A DNA stretch of 52,296 bases. Source: Desulfovibrionaceae bacterium (GTDB taxonomy: Bacteria; Desulfobacterota; Desulfovibrionia; Desulfovibrionales; Desulfovibrionaceae). The position numbers and the translations under genes were made by a program. Within the stretch, counting starts at the first letter, position 1. Each line of letters starts with the position of its first letter. The stretch spans positions 1 through 52,296 of the forward strand of contig JAVHLG010000029.1 of the NCBI GenBank assembly GCA_031082225.1, in the 5' to 3' direction. Below, piece by piece: positions 21,734 to 32,000 of this stretch. A model generated the notes under the pieces. That model was not told the origin of the DNA, ran no database searches, and was given only the letters and a program-made list of their open reading frames with translations.

Positions 21734-23155
21734 CTACCCCGCCCGCAGGTCCACGGGGGACCGCAGGCGCTTTGTGAGATTTGCCGGGGCGTCGCGCGCC
21801 ACGGCCAGGGATGCCGGTCCGGACAGCCGCCGCGCGAGGGTCGCCGGGGATCGCAGGGTCAGCCACTCCCGGATGTGGACCAGCTCCACCGCCGCGGCCA
21901 GCACGGACACGGCCAGGGACACGGCCACCACGTCCACCCGGCAGTCGCCAGGGTTGACCACTTCGCTTTCGGCCGGTTGCACCTCCAGCGCCAGGGACAG
22001 CGTCCCGGCCACGGCCAGAGCGTCGGCTGTCGCGGTCGCTGCCTGGACAGCCAGCGCCACCCCCAAAATGCCGACGTCCACGGCCACGTCGCAGGACGCC
22101 GACGCGGGCAGAGCCGACAAGGTCAGCCCGGGCGTCCCAGCCGCCGCCGCGCAGTCCACCCTTGTGGCCGCCGCCTGCACGGCCAGAGCCAATTCGGCTA
22201 CACCGACCGAGGCAACCGCCGAGGAAGACGTTTCGGCTGTGGCCGCTTGCACGGCCAGGGTCAGGCCGACAGTGCCGACGCCAGCCGCCACGTCCACCAC
22301 AGCCGTGGCCGCCTGGGTCGCCAGGGACAAGGATGCCGCCCCAACGCCCACGGTCACATCGCAAGTCGCCCCCGCAGGATGGACAGCCAGGGCCAGCGCC
22401 GCCGTGCCCACGTCGGCAGTGGCGTCGCCGACGGCTGGGGTCGTCCACTCCACCTGTAGCTCTGGCAGCGACCCGCTGTCGTATGTCCGGGCCGCGCGCG
22501 CCCCGGCGGTGGCCGTGGCTTTGAGGACAAGCACCAAGGCGTTGCCCGCCTCCCATCCTTCGCGGTCGATGACCGCCTGCACCTCGCCGGAAAAATCAGG
22601 CGAACTGTACCATGCGTCGGACGTTTCCGCCGGGAGGTCGGCCCACTCCGTGCCGTCGGTCAGGACCAGGGCCAGGAGCCCGGAAAGCGTAGTCGGTGCG
22701 GCCGCGTCGTCCGCGTCCACGCAATGCGCCGTGACCGCGCCCCCGGCGTCTGCCGTCAGGGCGCTACGCCGCCGCCACGTCGCCGACGTGACCGTCGCCC
22801 CGGGCGGAATGTCCACCCCCGGGAAACGGAAAAACGCCGTGTATGCCGTGGAGTCTGATCCCAGGCCCCACAGGGCGAAAGACCCGGTTTTGTTGAAAAG
22901 CGTTGGGGAATAGCCGTAGCCGTCGTCGGCGCTCGCGCCCGGGCTCCATGCGCCAAAATGCGTGACCGTGGCGGGCAGAACCGCCAGCGCGGCCGTGACC
23001 GTGTTGACCGTGGCCGTGCAGTCCACCACGGCCGTGGCCGGTTGCGGCGCAACGGTCAGGTCCGGACAGCCGACGCTGGCCGTGGCCGACAGCGGCAGCC
23101 ACGGCGATTCGGCGGTTGTCCATACGGACGGTGCGGTACCCCAGACGTCAAGCAT
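21734..23155 (-). CDS. tail structural protein with ~23-residue repeats
   Basis: 473 residues. Residues ~85-235 resemble a DNRLRE-like beta-sandwich (AYTAFFRFPGVDIPPGATV, then GNALVLVLKATATAG). After that a ~23-residue unit of type VGxxxLxLAVQAATAxxD is repeated six or seven times (about 240-410), with one diverged copy before the sandwich. Alternating small hydrophobic residues suggest stacked beta strands, as in a fibre shaft. Ends with a basic tail (LTKRLRSPVDLRAG). Located among tail tip genes; a carbohydrate-binding or shaft protein is likely. Confidence 0.6.
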   Translation of the reverse strand: MLDVWGTAPSVWTTAESPWLPLSATASVGCPDLTVAPQPATAVVDCTATVNTVTAALAVLPATVTHFGAWSPGASADDGYGYSPTLFNKTGSFALWGLGSDSTAYTAFFRFPGVDIPPGATVTSATWRRRSALTADAGGAVTAHCVDADDAAAPTTLSGLLALVLTDGTEWADLPAETSDAWYSSPDFSGEVQAVIDREGWEAGNALVLVLKATATAGARAARTYDSGSLPELQVEWTTPAVGDATADVGTAALALAVHPAGATCDVTVGVGAASLSLATQAATAVVDVAAGVGTVGLTLAVQAATAETSSSAVASVGVAELALAVQAAATRVDCAAAAGTPGLTLSALPASASCDVAVDVGILGVALAVQAATATADALAVAGTLSLALEVQPAESEVVNPGDCRVDVVAVSLAVSVLAAAVELVHIREWLTLRSPATLARRLSGPASLAVARDAPANLTKRLRSPVDLRAG

Positions 23156-23158
23156 CGT

Positions 23159-23581
23159 CTAGCTCAGAGTCAGGATGCCGCTGGCGTTGAACGCGACGGT
23201 GAATGTGCCGTTGCTGCACGTCTTGTCGGACCCGAAATCCAACAGGCAGATCAACGGGTTCGTGATGCTATTTGCGGTCCCAGACTTGTAGATGGCGGCG
23301 TAGCGAGCCGTGAAGCTGGCCGACGTCCATGCCGGGTTTGCCGCGTCGAGGGTGACCGTTGCACCGCTGCGGGTCCATGTCACGTCCGTCAGGGTCGCTC
23401 CGCCGGTCGTATAGCCTGTCTCCGTGCTGGAAACCTCGCCGGACAGATCGGCAAGCACTGCGTCCGTGGCGTCCGGCGTGTAGCTGGACGTGAGCAGCGC
23501 GCATTTGAGCGTGTCGCCGTCCAGGTCAAACGTGCCGTCAGCCATGTATTCCCGAAATGAATTGAAAATGAGATCAGCCAT
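23159..23581 (-). CDS. phage tail-tip protein, 140 aa
   Basis: Begins MADLIFNSFREYMADGTFDL, a start seen in small phage tail proteins of unknown role, followed by a beta-rich domain with many S/T residues (TLKCALLTSSYTPDATDAVL). Probably a fibre-associated virion protein. Confidence 0.5.
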   Translation of the reverse strand: MADLIFNSFREYMADGTFDLDGDTLKCALLTSSYTPDATDAVLADLSGEVSSTETGYTTGGATLTDVTWTRSGATVTLDAANPAWTSASFTARYAAIYKSGTANSITNPLICLLDFGSDKTCSNGTFTVAFNASGILTLS

Positions 23582-23595
23582 TTGCCGTCCCCCCC

Positions 23596-23823
23596 CTATC
23601 TGATTTTAATTGTCGTTTCCGTTTCCTGGGCCACCCGCGAAATCAGCCGGTCCCCGTCGATCAAAACCGCATCCCCCACGGCCACACCCGTACCGCGCAC
23701 GGTGCGGGTGACGCCCCCGGCCAGCACCTCCAGCGACCCGGCCAGCACCCGCTGCACAATCCCCACCCGGCGGCGCGAGGTCGGGGCGGTCAGAGTCCGC
23801 AGGTCGGCCAGGGGGTTGCTCAC
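23596..23823 (-). CDS. small tail-module protein, 75 aa
   Basis: Short beta-barrel-like sequence (GIVQRVLAGSLEVLAGG, TGVAVGDAVLIDGDRLI), similar to an SH3/OB-like fold. It overlaps the previous gene by four bases. No known family. Confidence 0.5.
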   Translation of the reverse strand: MSNPLADLRTLTAPTSRRRVGIVQRVLAGSLEVLAGGVTRTVRGTGVAVGDAVLIDGDRLISRVAQETETTIKIR

Positions 23824-24140
23824 AGGCTCCTCTCCACGGTGTAGCGTTGCGTCAGGGTCAGTGCCCCGGCGTCGTCCACGGCCAGATCGACCGTCGCGGC
23901 CGTGACCCGGCCGCGGAATTTCTCGCCCAGGTCGCCGTCCTCGATCTCCACCAGGTCGCCGGGAAGCAGCGCAGGCCCGGCGTGGGCGGCCTCAATCTCG
24001 TAGATGCGTTTCGACGTGCCCCGGTCGTCCAGGTAGTTCCTGCCGAGCTGCGTGCCCGGGGCCTGCCCGGCGGCCAGGGCGTTGACCTGCTCGTCCGGGG
24101 CGGGGCTCGCGCCCGCGCCGCGCACCACCAAAATTCTCAT
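23820..24140 (-). CDS. tail-module protein, 106 aa
   Basis: Start MRILVVRGAG at 24140, overlapping the upstream stop (ATGA). The segment LPGDLVEIEDGDLGEKFRGR suggests a beta-barrel like that in baseplate hub proteins. No family name. Confidence 0.5.
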   Translation of the reverse strand: MRILVVRGAGASPAPDEQVNALAAGQAPGTQLGRNYLDDRGTSKRIYEIEAAHAGPALLPGDLVEIEDGDLGEKFRGRVTAATVDLAVDDAGALTLTQRYTVERSL

Positions 24141-25414
24141 GCCGCCACCACCTCCTCGGCCAAGATCAGCGCCGGGAACTCGTCGCCCAGATCGCCCGGC
24201 GTGTACTGCCACAGGTCAAATCTGGTCGTGTATTCGACGCTGGCCACCCCGAATCCCGCGCCGCCGGACAGGGCCAGGCCGCCCGCGCCGTCGGGCTCGA
24301 TGTCGCCCGGGGCCAGCCCGTACCACTCGAAATTCTCCACCGTCGCAACCTGCTTGTCCGCACCGGCCGTCTCTTCCTGCGCAAACGCCACGGTCTCGGC
24401 CTCGGGCGTCTCGACCACGCCCTCCTCGACTAGGGCCAGGATGCCCGAGGTCGCGCGCAGGGTGTACGGCACGGACGCGGTCACGCGCAAAAACACCGTG
24501 TCGCCGGGCGCGAACGACGTCTTGCCGGTGCGGTCGGCGTCCACCTCGATCGAAATCGAGCCGTCGCCGTCGCTGGTCGCGGCGTCGGTGACCACCACGG
24601 CGTCGTAGCCCTCGCGGTACTCGTAGCTCTCGGAGGCGGTGAAAATGTGGTCCACATCGGACAGGGCGCGCGCGGGCGCGGACTCGGCCATTTCGGTCAC
24701 AGGCACGGGGTAGGCGTAGATCACGCGCAAATCGCCGTCCGGGGTCGATTGCAGCACCGCACCGCAGGCCGCCGCCAGGGCCGACAGTATCTCCACCGGC
24801 GACTGCTCGTCCGCCGTCAGGCGTCCGGCCGGGGGCGTCCAGTTGCAGACCTCCCACGACAGGCCCACCCCGGCGGCGTCGGCCAATTCCTGGGCCACAG
24901 CCAGGGCCGTGACCCGGCCCCAGGTTTTGGTGACCGGCGCGGCAATCGGCGCGTCCAGCGCGATGGTCGGCGAGCGACCGGCGGCCGTGTAGCCGGTGCT
25001 GCCAAACGCCCGGTCCCGGCTGCGGCTCTCCAGGGCGAACGTCCAGGACTGGCCGTTGATTTCGACCTCGACCACGGCCCCGGGCGAACATTTGCGCCAG
25101 TCGTCCAGGTCTCGCAGGGTCAGGGCCAGGGACCAGCAGTAGCTTGCCAGATCGCCGGACACGGACACGGCGACCGGGTCCAGGGCCTGGCCGTCCACAG
25201 TCACGGACGCGGCCACGGCCAGGGTGTCGGCCACGGCCAGGGCGTGGCTGGCGGTGATGGTCCGGCCCACGGGATTCGTGCCGCCGATGTCGTGCAGGCT
25301 CGTGATCGTGCGGCCCACGGCCATGGCGACAACGGCGTGCAGGGCCGTGGTCTGCCCGGCCACATCCGCGATCAGCGAGTGCCTGGCGGTGATGGTGCGG
25401 CCGACGGTTGCCAT
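24137..25414 (-). CDS. tail tip / hub protein
   Basis: 425 residues from ATG 25414 (overlaps the previous TAA as TAATG). The first ~60 residues carry three VGRTIT repeats (VGRTITARHSL, VGRTITSLHD, VGRTITASHAL). The rest looks like a tail hub: a barrel (DLASYCWSLALTLRDLDDW), then PVEILSALAAACGAVLQSTP, as in proteins that bridge the tail tube and fibres. Its position after the tandem tail-tip genes supports this. Confidence 0.55.
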   Translation of the reverse strand: MATVGRTITARHSLIADVAGQTTALHAVVAMAVGRTITSLHDIGGTNPVGRTITASHALAVADTLAVAASVTVDGQALDPVAVSVSGDLASYCWSLALTLRDLDDWRKCSPGAVVEVEINGQSWTFALESRSRDRAFGSTGYTAAGRSPTIALDAPIAAPVTKTWGRVTALAVAQELADAAGVGLSWEVCNWTPPAGRLTADEQSPVEILSALAAACGAVLQSTPDGDLRVIYAYPVPVTEMAESAPARALSDVDHIFTASESYEYREGYDAVVVTDAATSDGDGSISIEVDADRTGKTSFAPGDTVFLRVTASVPYTLRATSGILALVEEGVVETPEAETVAFAQEETAGADKQVATVENFEWYGLAPGDIEPDGAGGLALSGGAGFGVASVEYTTRFDLWQYTPGDLGDEFPALILAEEVVAA

Positions 25415-26385
25415 TACGCCGTGCCCCCCTCCAGCCGGATCGTGATTTCATTGTCTGTGTCGCCCGAGGCCCCGGCCGGACACACCAGCTCCGCCCAAAA
25501 CGGCACGGCCGCCGGGGTCGTCTCGATGGCCACCGTGTCCCCGGCCTCCCACGTCCCGGACCATGCCGCGCTGGGCACGGTGAAATACGGTTTGGCGTAG
25601 TCGGCGTTGATCGGGGCGAACGAGGCCGCGATGTTGCCGGTCCCGAGGCTGCCTAGCACGTCGGACGTGGCCGAAAAAGCCGTGGCGGACGTGAACGTGA
25701 GCGTGATCGTTTGGGCAATCGTGCCGATGGAGTCCACCACCACGGCCGTGTCGTTGAATTCGCCGTTGTCTGTCTCGGGCACGTTGACCGATGCCAGGGC
25801 CTCGATATCGCCGCAGTCCATGAGGCTGGAGACCGGCGACCCGGCGGCAAATTCTTTTGTCGTCGCGCCGGACAGGCCAAGCGTCACGGACGCCCCGTCC
25901 TTGCTCACCGTATCGGCCGTGAAAATCTCGGCCGTGGCTTCGTCCTCGCCATCCCAGATGCGGACCCGCTCCCCTTCGCGGAAAATGACCTGGCTGGAAT
26001 CCTCCAGTGTCACGATCAGACTGGTCGCGCCGCTGGCCGCGGTGCTGGTCAGGCTGGCCGCGCCGTACTGGTCTGGCGCGTCGATATCGGCCTGGGTGTC
26101 GTCCCAGGTGGCCGCGAAAATCGTCACCCGGTCCCCGGCCGGGGTCGGGGCGGCCACGAACAGGATCGCGTCCAAGAGGGCAAGGTCTTCGTCGTTGGCG
26201 ACGTGGACGAAAAACTTGCGGTACCGGGTTTTCCCGGCCGTGCGTTCCGAGATGGTGAAATTCGGGAACATGCCGTTGCGGGACTGGTCCGCCACGGCGG
26301 TCTTGGTCATGCGGCCGCCGTTGGCCGACGTGTCGCCGATGACGGCGGATTTGCGGATGATGATTTCAGACGGAACAATGGGCAT
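25414..26385 (-). CDS. tail protein, 323 aa
   Basis: Start MPIVPSEIIIRKSAVIGD at 26385 with AGGAGGG close upstream. Beta-rich with a central barrel-like part (SSQVIFREGERVRIWDGEDE). Likely a structural component of the tail tip. No specific family recognised. Confidence 0.5.
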   Translation of the reverse strand: MPIVPSEIIIRKSAVIGDTSANGGRMTKTAVADQSRNGMFPNFTISERTAGKTRYRKFFVHVANDEDLALLDAILFVAAPTPAGDRVTIFAATWDDTQADIDAPDQYGAASLTSTAASGATSLIVTLEDSSQVIFREGERVRIWDGEDEATAEIFTADTVSKDGASVTLGLSGATTKEFAAGSPVSSLMDCGDIEALASVNVPETDNGEFNDTAVVVDSIGTIAQTITLTFTSATAFSATSDVLGSLGTGNIAASFAPINADYAKPYFTVPSAAWSGTWEAGDTVAIETTPAAVPFWAELVCPAGASGDTDNEITIRLEGGTA

Positions 26386-26393
26386 AAACCCTC

Positions 26394-26897
26394 CTAAACA
26401 ATCCCAAATTTGTGCATCAAATACGCCTCGATCCGCCAGCACTCGGCGTCAGGCAGGGCCGTGTCGAAAACCAGCCACTCCCCAAGCCTGGCCGTCTCGC
26501 CGGTCTGGTTGACGGCGGAGACTACCCGGAACTCCCGGCCGTAGTAGGAGTCTGGGGAAAAATCCCCGGTGAACGTGTCGGAAAACCTCACTATCCCGTT
26601 GCGGCGAATCACAGCCGTCTTGTCCGCCGCGACGCGGACAGTCAGGACGCACAGCAAGGCCATCTCTTCCCGGGTCAGGACGTCGTAAAACGTCGGCAGG
26701 CCGGGATAGGCCAGTAGTTGCAGCGTCAGCTGTGTCCGGGCCAGGGTGTCGAGGGTGAACAACTCGCACTGGAAATAGAGTCGCGCCGCCGTCTCCGGAT
26801 ATGCCAGCACTAGGAAAACCGTGCGCTCCAGCCGGTTGTAGACCGACGGCGAGGAGTCGCGCAGGTATTGCGTCAGAGACGGTGCAGTATCAGCCAT
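26394..26897 (-). CDS. tail-module protein, 167 aa
   Basis: Mixed helical start (SPSVYNRLERTVFLVLAYPE) and a beta-rich second half. Overlaps the upstream gene by eight bases. Not recognised. Confidence 0.5.
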   Translation of the reverse strand: MADTAPSLTQYLRDSSPSVYNRLERTVFLVLAYPETAARLYFQCELFTLDTLARTQLTLQLLAYPGLPTFYDVLTREEMALLCVLTVRVAADKTAVIRRNGIVRFSDTFTGDFSPDSYYGREFRVVSAVNQTGETARLGEWLVFDTALPDAECWRIEAYLMHKFGIV

Positions 26898-27810
26898 ATC
26901 GCATCCCCGTGAACTGGATCACGTCCTGCTTCGCTGTCACTCCGTGCAGCAGCCACGGCAGGACGCTGGATTGCTGGTCCCCGTTGGTCCCGGCCCCCGC
27001 GCCGCCAGCCAGGTCGTTGCCGGGCCGGGCGTCGTCGGGCACGTAGAGAACGTCCGAGGCGTGCAACTGCTCGTGCAACTGGCAGGCCCGGTACCATCCC
27101 GAGCATTTCCGGCCCGGCTCCCAGATAAACGCCATGAGATCGGACTCCGCACCGCAGAGCTTGTCGCGCACCCGGTAGGCCGACAGCTCCACCGAAAACT
27201 CTTCCTGCAGGACGCCGTACCGCGACAGGAAAAACCAGCACTGCACGCTGTCGCCGTCGTCGCGTTGCTCGGGAGGCGGGCAGCCGTCGCCCGAATAGTC
27301 CGGGTCGGGCACCTCGGGCACGGTCCATTCCCACACCCGGCAGGCCGCCGCGCGCGTGGCCTCGGCCCGGATCGTGCCGTACATTTTCGGCGCGCCAGTG
27401 GTGTAGGCCAGGCAGCGCGAGCCGACGGGGCCGAAAAAATGCCGCAGATTCCCGCCGGGCACGGCCAGCAGCGTCACGCCCGCGCTCGTCTCGGCCATGA
27501 CGCCGGAGTGGGCCAGCACGGACACGAGGCTGGAAATCGGCCAGGAAAACCGCAACGGATCGCGCGTCCCGGCCAGCTCGAAAAATTTGACTTCGGTCTG
27601 GCCCGGGTGGGACGAAAGCGTCCCGGCCCCCATGTTTTGCGCGCCCTGGCGCAGGGTGTAGCCGTCCAGATCATCAGGGGTCGCGCCCCACAAAACCACG
27701 CGCACCACCTCGCCCGGGTCCACGGATTCGCTGGGAATCTCGATTTTGACCCCGGCGCAGTCGATGTCCCGGGCCGAAAACGTGAGCACGAGGCTGGCTT
27801 TGGCGGGCAT
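26890..27810 (-). CDS. tail protein, paralogue of the next upstream gene
   Basis: 306 residues. The first ~95 residues parallel those of the protein encoded at 27810-28670 (both MPAKASL, VDPGE, DGYxLRQGxQ, PGQ), showing a tandem duplication. It also has a W/C-rich middle (CRVWEWTVPEVPDPDYSGDG) and FFLSRYGVLQEEFSVELS. ATG and upstream TGA overlap by one base (TGATG). Likely a tail tip component. Confidence 0.55.
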   Translation of the reverse strand: MPAKASLVLTFSARDIDCAGVKIEIPSESVDPGEVVRVVLWGATPDDLDGYTLRQGAQNMGAGTLSSHPGQTEVKFFELAGTRDPLRFSWPISSLVSVLAHSGVMAETSAGVTLLAVPGGNLRHFFGPVGSRCLAYTTGAPKMYGTIRAEATRAAACRVWEWTVPEVPDPDYSGDGCPPPEQRDDGDSVQCWFFLSRYGVLQEEFSVELSAYRVRDKLCGAESDLMAFIWEPGRKCSGWYRACQLHEQLHASDVLYVPDDARPGNDLAGGAGAGTNGDQQSSVLPWLLHGVTAKQDVIQFTGMRYG

Positions 27811-28670
27811 CAGGCGGCCACCTCGATCCGGACCCGGACCTCGTCGCCGTCCGGTTTGATGGTGATCGTACCCGTCCAGGTGGCGTAGCCGGTTTTCCCC
27901 ACGGCAACAAAGTATTCGCCAGACAACACGTTGAAAACCTTGACGAATCCGTACCGGCTGTCGGTCAACCCCAGGTCCACGTAATCCTCTCCGATCTCGA
28001 TGTAGACCTGCGCCCCGAGCACGGCCCCGGCCGTGTCGGCGTCGATCACGCGGATTTTGCAGTCCACGTATTTGATGGAGGCGTCCTCTAGCTCGTCGCT
28101 CAGGGCGAGCGAAAACCGGCGCTTGAGCTGGTCGCCCCGGTACAGAAAAAACCACTGCGCCCCGGTCGGGTCCGTGGGAGCGGTCCAGGCCCATTCCCGG
28201 GCGTAGGGCGGCCGCTCGGCCACGGCGTGGGTCGTGCCGTAGAGCGGGCCGGGGAACAGCCCCAGGATCGGGGCCAGACAGGAGTGCCCCAGCCGGACGA
28301 ATTTGTCCGTCACGTCCTGGCCCTGGGGCGCGACCGTGACCAGCTCGTCGCCGACCACGCATTGCAGCGGCGAAAACGCGGTCACGCGGGTGATGCGGCT
28401 CACCGGAAAATCGAATTGCTGGGCCGTGTTTTCGCCCGCCCAGTCGAAATACTTGCACGTCACCTGCCCGGGGTAGTCCACGCGGCTACCCAGCCCCAGC
28501 GACTGGAGGCCCTGGCGCAGCTCGTAGCCGTCCAGCATGGCCTCGGTGGCGGCCCAGATGCGCAGGGTCATGAGTTCGCCCGGGTCCACGGCCTGCTCGG
28601 GCATCTCAAAGAGCGCCCCCGGACAGGTGTCGGACCCGAATTCGAGCAGCAGCGACGCTTTGGCGGGCAT
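27810..28670 (-). CDS. tail protein, tandem paralogue
   Basis: 286 residues. The N-terminal part matches the downstream neighbour; both share AREWAWTAP/CRVWEWTVP and FFLYRGDQLKRRFS/FFLSRYGVLQEEFS segments. The C-terminal ~75 residues (CKIRVIDADTAGAVLGAQVY, then GYATWTGTITIKPDG) form a CarboxypepD-regulatory-like or Ig-like beta domain absent from the neighbour. Confidence 0.55.
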   Translation of the reverse strand: MPAKASLLLEFGSDTCPGALFEMPEQAVDPGELMTLRIWAATEAMLDGYELRQGLQSLGLGSRVDYPGQVTCKYFDWAGENTAQQFDFPVSRITRVTAFSPLQCVVGDELVTVAPQGQDVTDKFVRLGHSCLAPILGLFPGPLYGTTHAVAERPPYAREWAWTAPTDPTGAQWFFLYRGDQLKRRFSLALSDELEDASIKYVDCKIRVIDADTAGAVLGAQVYIEIGEDYVDLGLTDSRYGFVKVFNVLSGEYFVAVGKTGYATWTGTITIKPDGDEVRVRIEVAA

Positions 28671-28672
28671 GG

Positions 28673-29056
28673 CTAGACCGTCTCCAGGCGCAGGTTGAGA
28701 TTGTAGAGCGAGTCGGCGTCAGGGTCGGCCTCGCCCATGATCGATATGGCGGACACGGGCGACTCGTCCCCGAACCGAAATCGGACGCAAAACTGGCGGC
28801 CGTCGTGCAGGGTGAGCAGGCCCGTCCATCCTGGCGTGGATGCCCAGGCGTAGAGCGTGTCCACCAGGGATTTCGCACACCAACCGTCCTCTCCCGTGAG
28901 GTCGATCGGGCGGCCGCCGGACAGGGCCGTGTCCTGGACCACCATCCCTCCGCCAATGGTCCGGCGCGAGGTGCGGCCGACCAGCGGCGCGGCGTGTTCG
29001 TTGGACCAAATGAGATCAGGCGGCAGGGTCAGGCCCGCCAGGGTGATGGCGCTCAT
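28673..29056 (-). CDS. minor tail protein, 127 aa
   Basis: Directly follows the tape measure gene with a four-base overlap. Pattern LPPDLIWSNEHAAPLVGRTS and GWTGLLTLHDGRQFCVRFRF. Size and position are like lambda gpM-type minor tail proteins at the tail tip; the family match is not certain. Confidence 0.5.
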   Translation of the reverse strand: MSAITLAGLTLPPDLIWSNEHAAPLVGRTSRRTIGGGMVVQDTALSGGRPIDLTGEDGWCAKSLVDTLYAWASTPGWTGLLTLHDGRQFCVRFRFGDESPVSAISIMGEADPDADSLYNLNLRLETV

Positions 29057-32000
29057 CGGACGCTGGCCCCCCTGCGTTTGAGTTCGCGCATCAGCGCCGT
29101 GGCCGTGTCGCGGTCGGTGCGGGTCGGGTAGGTCTGGCCGCCCATCTGCAGATTGACTGTTGCGGAAAAGTCGTCGCCGCGAGGCCGCGACGGGCCGTCG
29201 GGCAGGGATTTCGCGAGGTCGCCGCCTGGCACCACGCCGCCGTCGGCAAACCGATGCACGGACAGGCGGTCCAGGAAATCGTCCACGTTCCAGCCGTTTA
29301 AGGCCTCAAACGCCCCGCGCCCGAGCCGGTGCATGGTGCTGGCCTTCAGCACGCCCTCATCCGGGGCCAGGAGCGCCGGGACGGAATCCATGCCGCGCCT
29401 CGCCCCCTCGGCCAGGGGCACGATGCCGCCCTCGGCAAATCGCCGCACCCGCGAGGTCATGCGCGTGATGGCGCTTTCGAGCCCGACCAGCCCTCCCTTG
29501 GCCAGCCATTGCGAAAACCCGCTGACGCTGTAGCCCTTTTCCTCGTCGGCGTTGGCGCGCGCCCGGCCCTCGCGGATGCTCAGATCCTCCATCGTGCGGT
29601 TGTAATCCAGGAGGAGGTCGGCCAGCCGCTCGTCCAGGTCTTTCTGGATGCGCGCCCGCTCCTGCTCGCCGTCGGCCCTGGCCTCGGCGGTGTCTTCGGC
29701 GGCCTCGGTCTCGGACTCCAACTTGCTTTCGTCGAGCGCGGCCTTGGCGGCGTTGACGGCGGTCTGGTAGTCGGTCCCGGCATTCACCTGCCCGGCCAAA
29801 AATTCCGCCATTTTTGTCGCTGGTTCCCGGCTGTTTTTTTCGGCGTCGTAGGCAGCCTGGGCCTCCATGACCTCTTTTTTTTTCCCAGGATTGGCCTTGA
29901 TTGACCACGGCGGGACATAAATCACCCCGGGAAATCCGGACAATTGCGACGTAATTACGTTAGCTTGCACTCCACCTTTTTTTGACTCGTCCAGCGCCGA
30001 CTTGAGCGACGCCAGCTTTTCTTTGCGCTCGTAGTCGTATGCCTTTTTGGCTTCGTACAATTCGACCAATTTCTCGGTCCGGACCTCCTCGGCCTCGGCC
30101 ACCAGCTCCTCATATTCTTCCTGCATCCGCTCCAGGGCCTCCTGGAGCTTCTCGGCGATCTTCTCGATCTTTTCCTGCTCGTCGGCCAGACTGTCGGCCA
30201 AGTCTTCGTCCCCGTCGGCACGGGCGCGACTCACGGCCAGATCGTAGTCCTCCTGGGTACGGGCGCGGGCCAGGGCGATGTCGGCCAGCTCCTCGTCCAG
30301 GCTCCCGCCGCGCGCGAATTTCGTGACCGCCGCGTCGTGGATCGATTCCATGCGCCCCACGGCCGACAGTCCCAGCGGCGACAGGCCGCGCGGCCGGGGT
30401 TGCGGCTCGGGGATGCCCACCGAGCGGCGCAGCATCCGGGCCAGGTCGGCGATGCCGCCCACCAGCCCGCCGCTTGCAAACTGCGGCACGGGCAGGCGTT
30501 TGTTGTTGATCAGGTTCAGGAGGTCCGGCCCGTAGTGCTGCACCGCATCTTTTTTGACGACGTATTCGCCGCGCATGAGCATGGCGGGCACGTCGTCTTT
30601 GGTGCCGTGGCCGGGGATGTACGGCGCGGGCAGGCGGCGGAACACCGGCCCGCCCGTGGCGTAGGCCTCCACGTCGGAATCGACCGGCGACACCTTGAAA
30701 TTCCCCGATCCCTTCACCACCAGGTTGATGGTGTGCTCCGAGGAGGTGGGGCGCTTGAGCTCGGCGATTTTCGTCTCGGCGTCCGTGGCATTGGGCGCGA
30801 AACGGTGCTGGGACTCGGTGCGCGTGCCCGCCAGCCGGTCCAGCTCGCTGTCCACGCGGCGGGTGTCGGGCTGCACGGCGGCCGTGGGCGTGACCTCAGT
30901 GCCGTTCAAATCGGCCAGGGCCTTTTCCAGCTTGTCCAGATTCGGTTCGACCGCGATCTCCATTTTCGCGTCGGTCTTGAGCCGTTCCAGCCGCACGGTC
31001 AGGTCCTCGAACGTGCGTTGCAGTTCCGTGCCGGTGTTTTTCCAGGCGGCGGCCCCGGCGTCGGCGGCCTGGGCCCAGACCTCACCCGCCTGCCGCACGC
31101 CGTCGGTGGCCGTTTGGATCGCGCCGGACTGCGACACGCCCGACGACTCGGACACCGTGGCCAGATCGGCGTAGAGCCCCTGGGCTTTTTTCGCCAGATC
31201 GACCGACGAGGCGAAACCGTCCGCCGTGCCCGTGGCCCGGGCCGCCTCGGCCCGCTGCAAAACCGCGTTGGCCTCGGCCAATTTGTCGTACCACCGGGCC
31301 GATTCGCTCATGCCCTGACGCTGGATGTCGCGGATTTTTTCTTCCGTGGTCATCCGGGCCTGGCGCGCCTCTTCGGCGTATTTTGACTCCTGGGAAATCG
31401 CGTCGGCCACGGCGGTTTTGAGCGTGTCCAGCCAGTCGGTCACGGCCCGGATGCGCGCCTCGCGCAGGCCTTTATGGATCTGCTTGACCGTCTCGGCCTG
31501 CTGGGCCTCGGACCCGCCGACCATGCGCACGGCGTCGAGCTGGCGGGCGGCGGTCTGGTCGGCCAGGGACAGGATCGCGTCCTTTTTGCGGCGCTCGTTT
31601 TCGATGCGCGCCGCGACCGCGCCGGATTCGGTCTGGGCCATGGCCTCGGCCCGCTCGATCTGGTAGTCCCACCAGCGGCCGGAACTCGCCTCCAACTGCT
31701 TGTTCGTGGCGGCCAACTTCTTGATCGTGGCGTCGAGCTGCTCCATCTCGTCTTTGGTGAGCGCGACGTTCCCGGCCTGGTCCTTGAGCTTGATCGTGCC
31801 GTCCTGGACCTGGCGCTTGAAATCCTCCAGCCCGACCACGGTGTGCCCCAGGCTGGCCGCGTACTGGCGGATCATGGCGTCGGCCTCGGCGGTCTGGCGC
31901 GCGGCCTGGGCTTCGAGCCGGGCCGCCTCGGCCTTGAGGCTGTTCAGGTCGGACAGCGGATTGAGCAGGCCGTTGACCACCTGGATCAGGTTGGCGTAGC

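Noticed and set aside
19634-23155. Diversity-generating retroelement acting on the fibre genes
   Set aside because: No reverse transcriptase gene and no adenine-biased template/variable repeat pair seen in the window.
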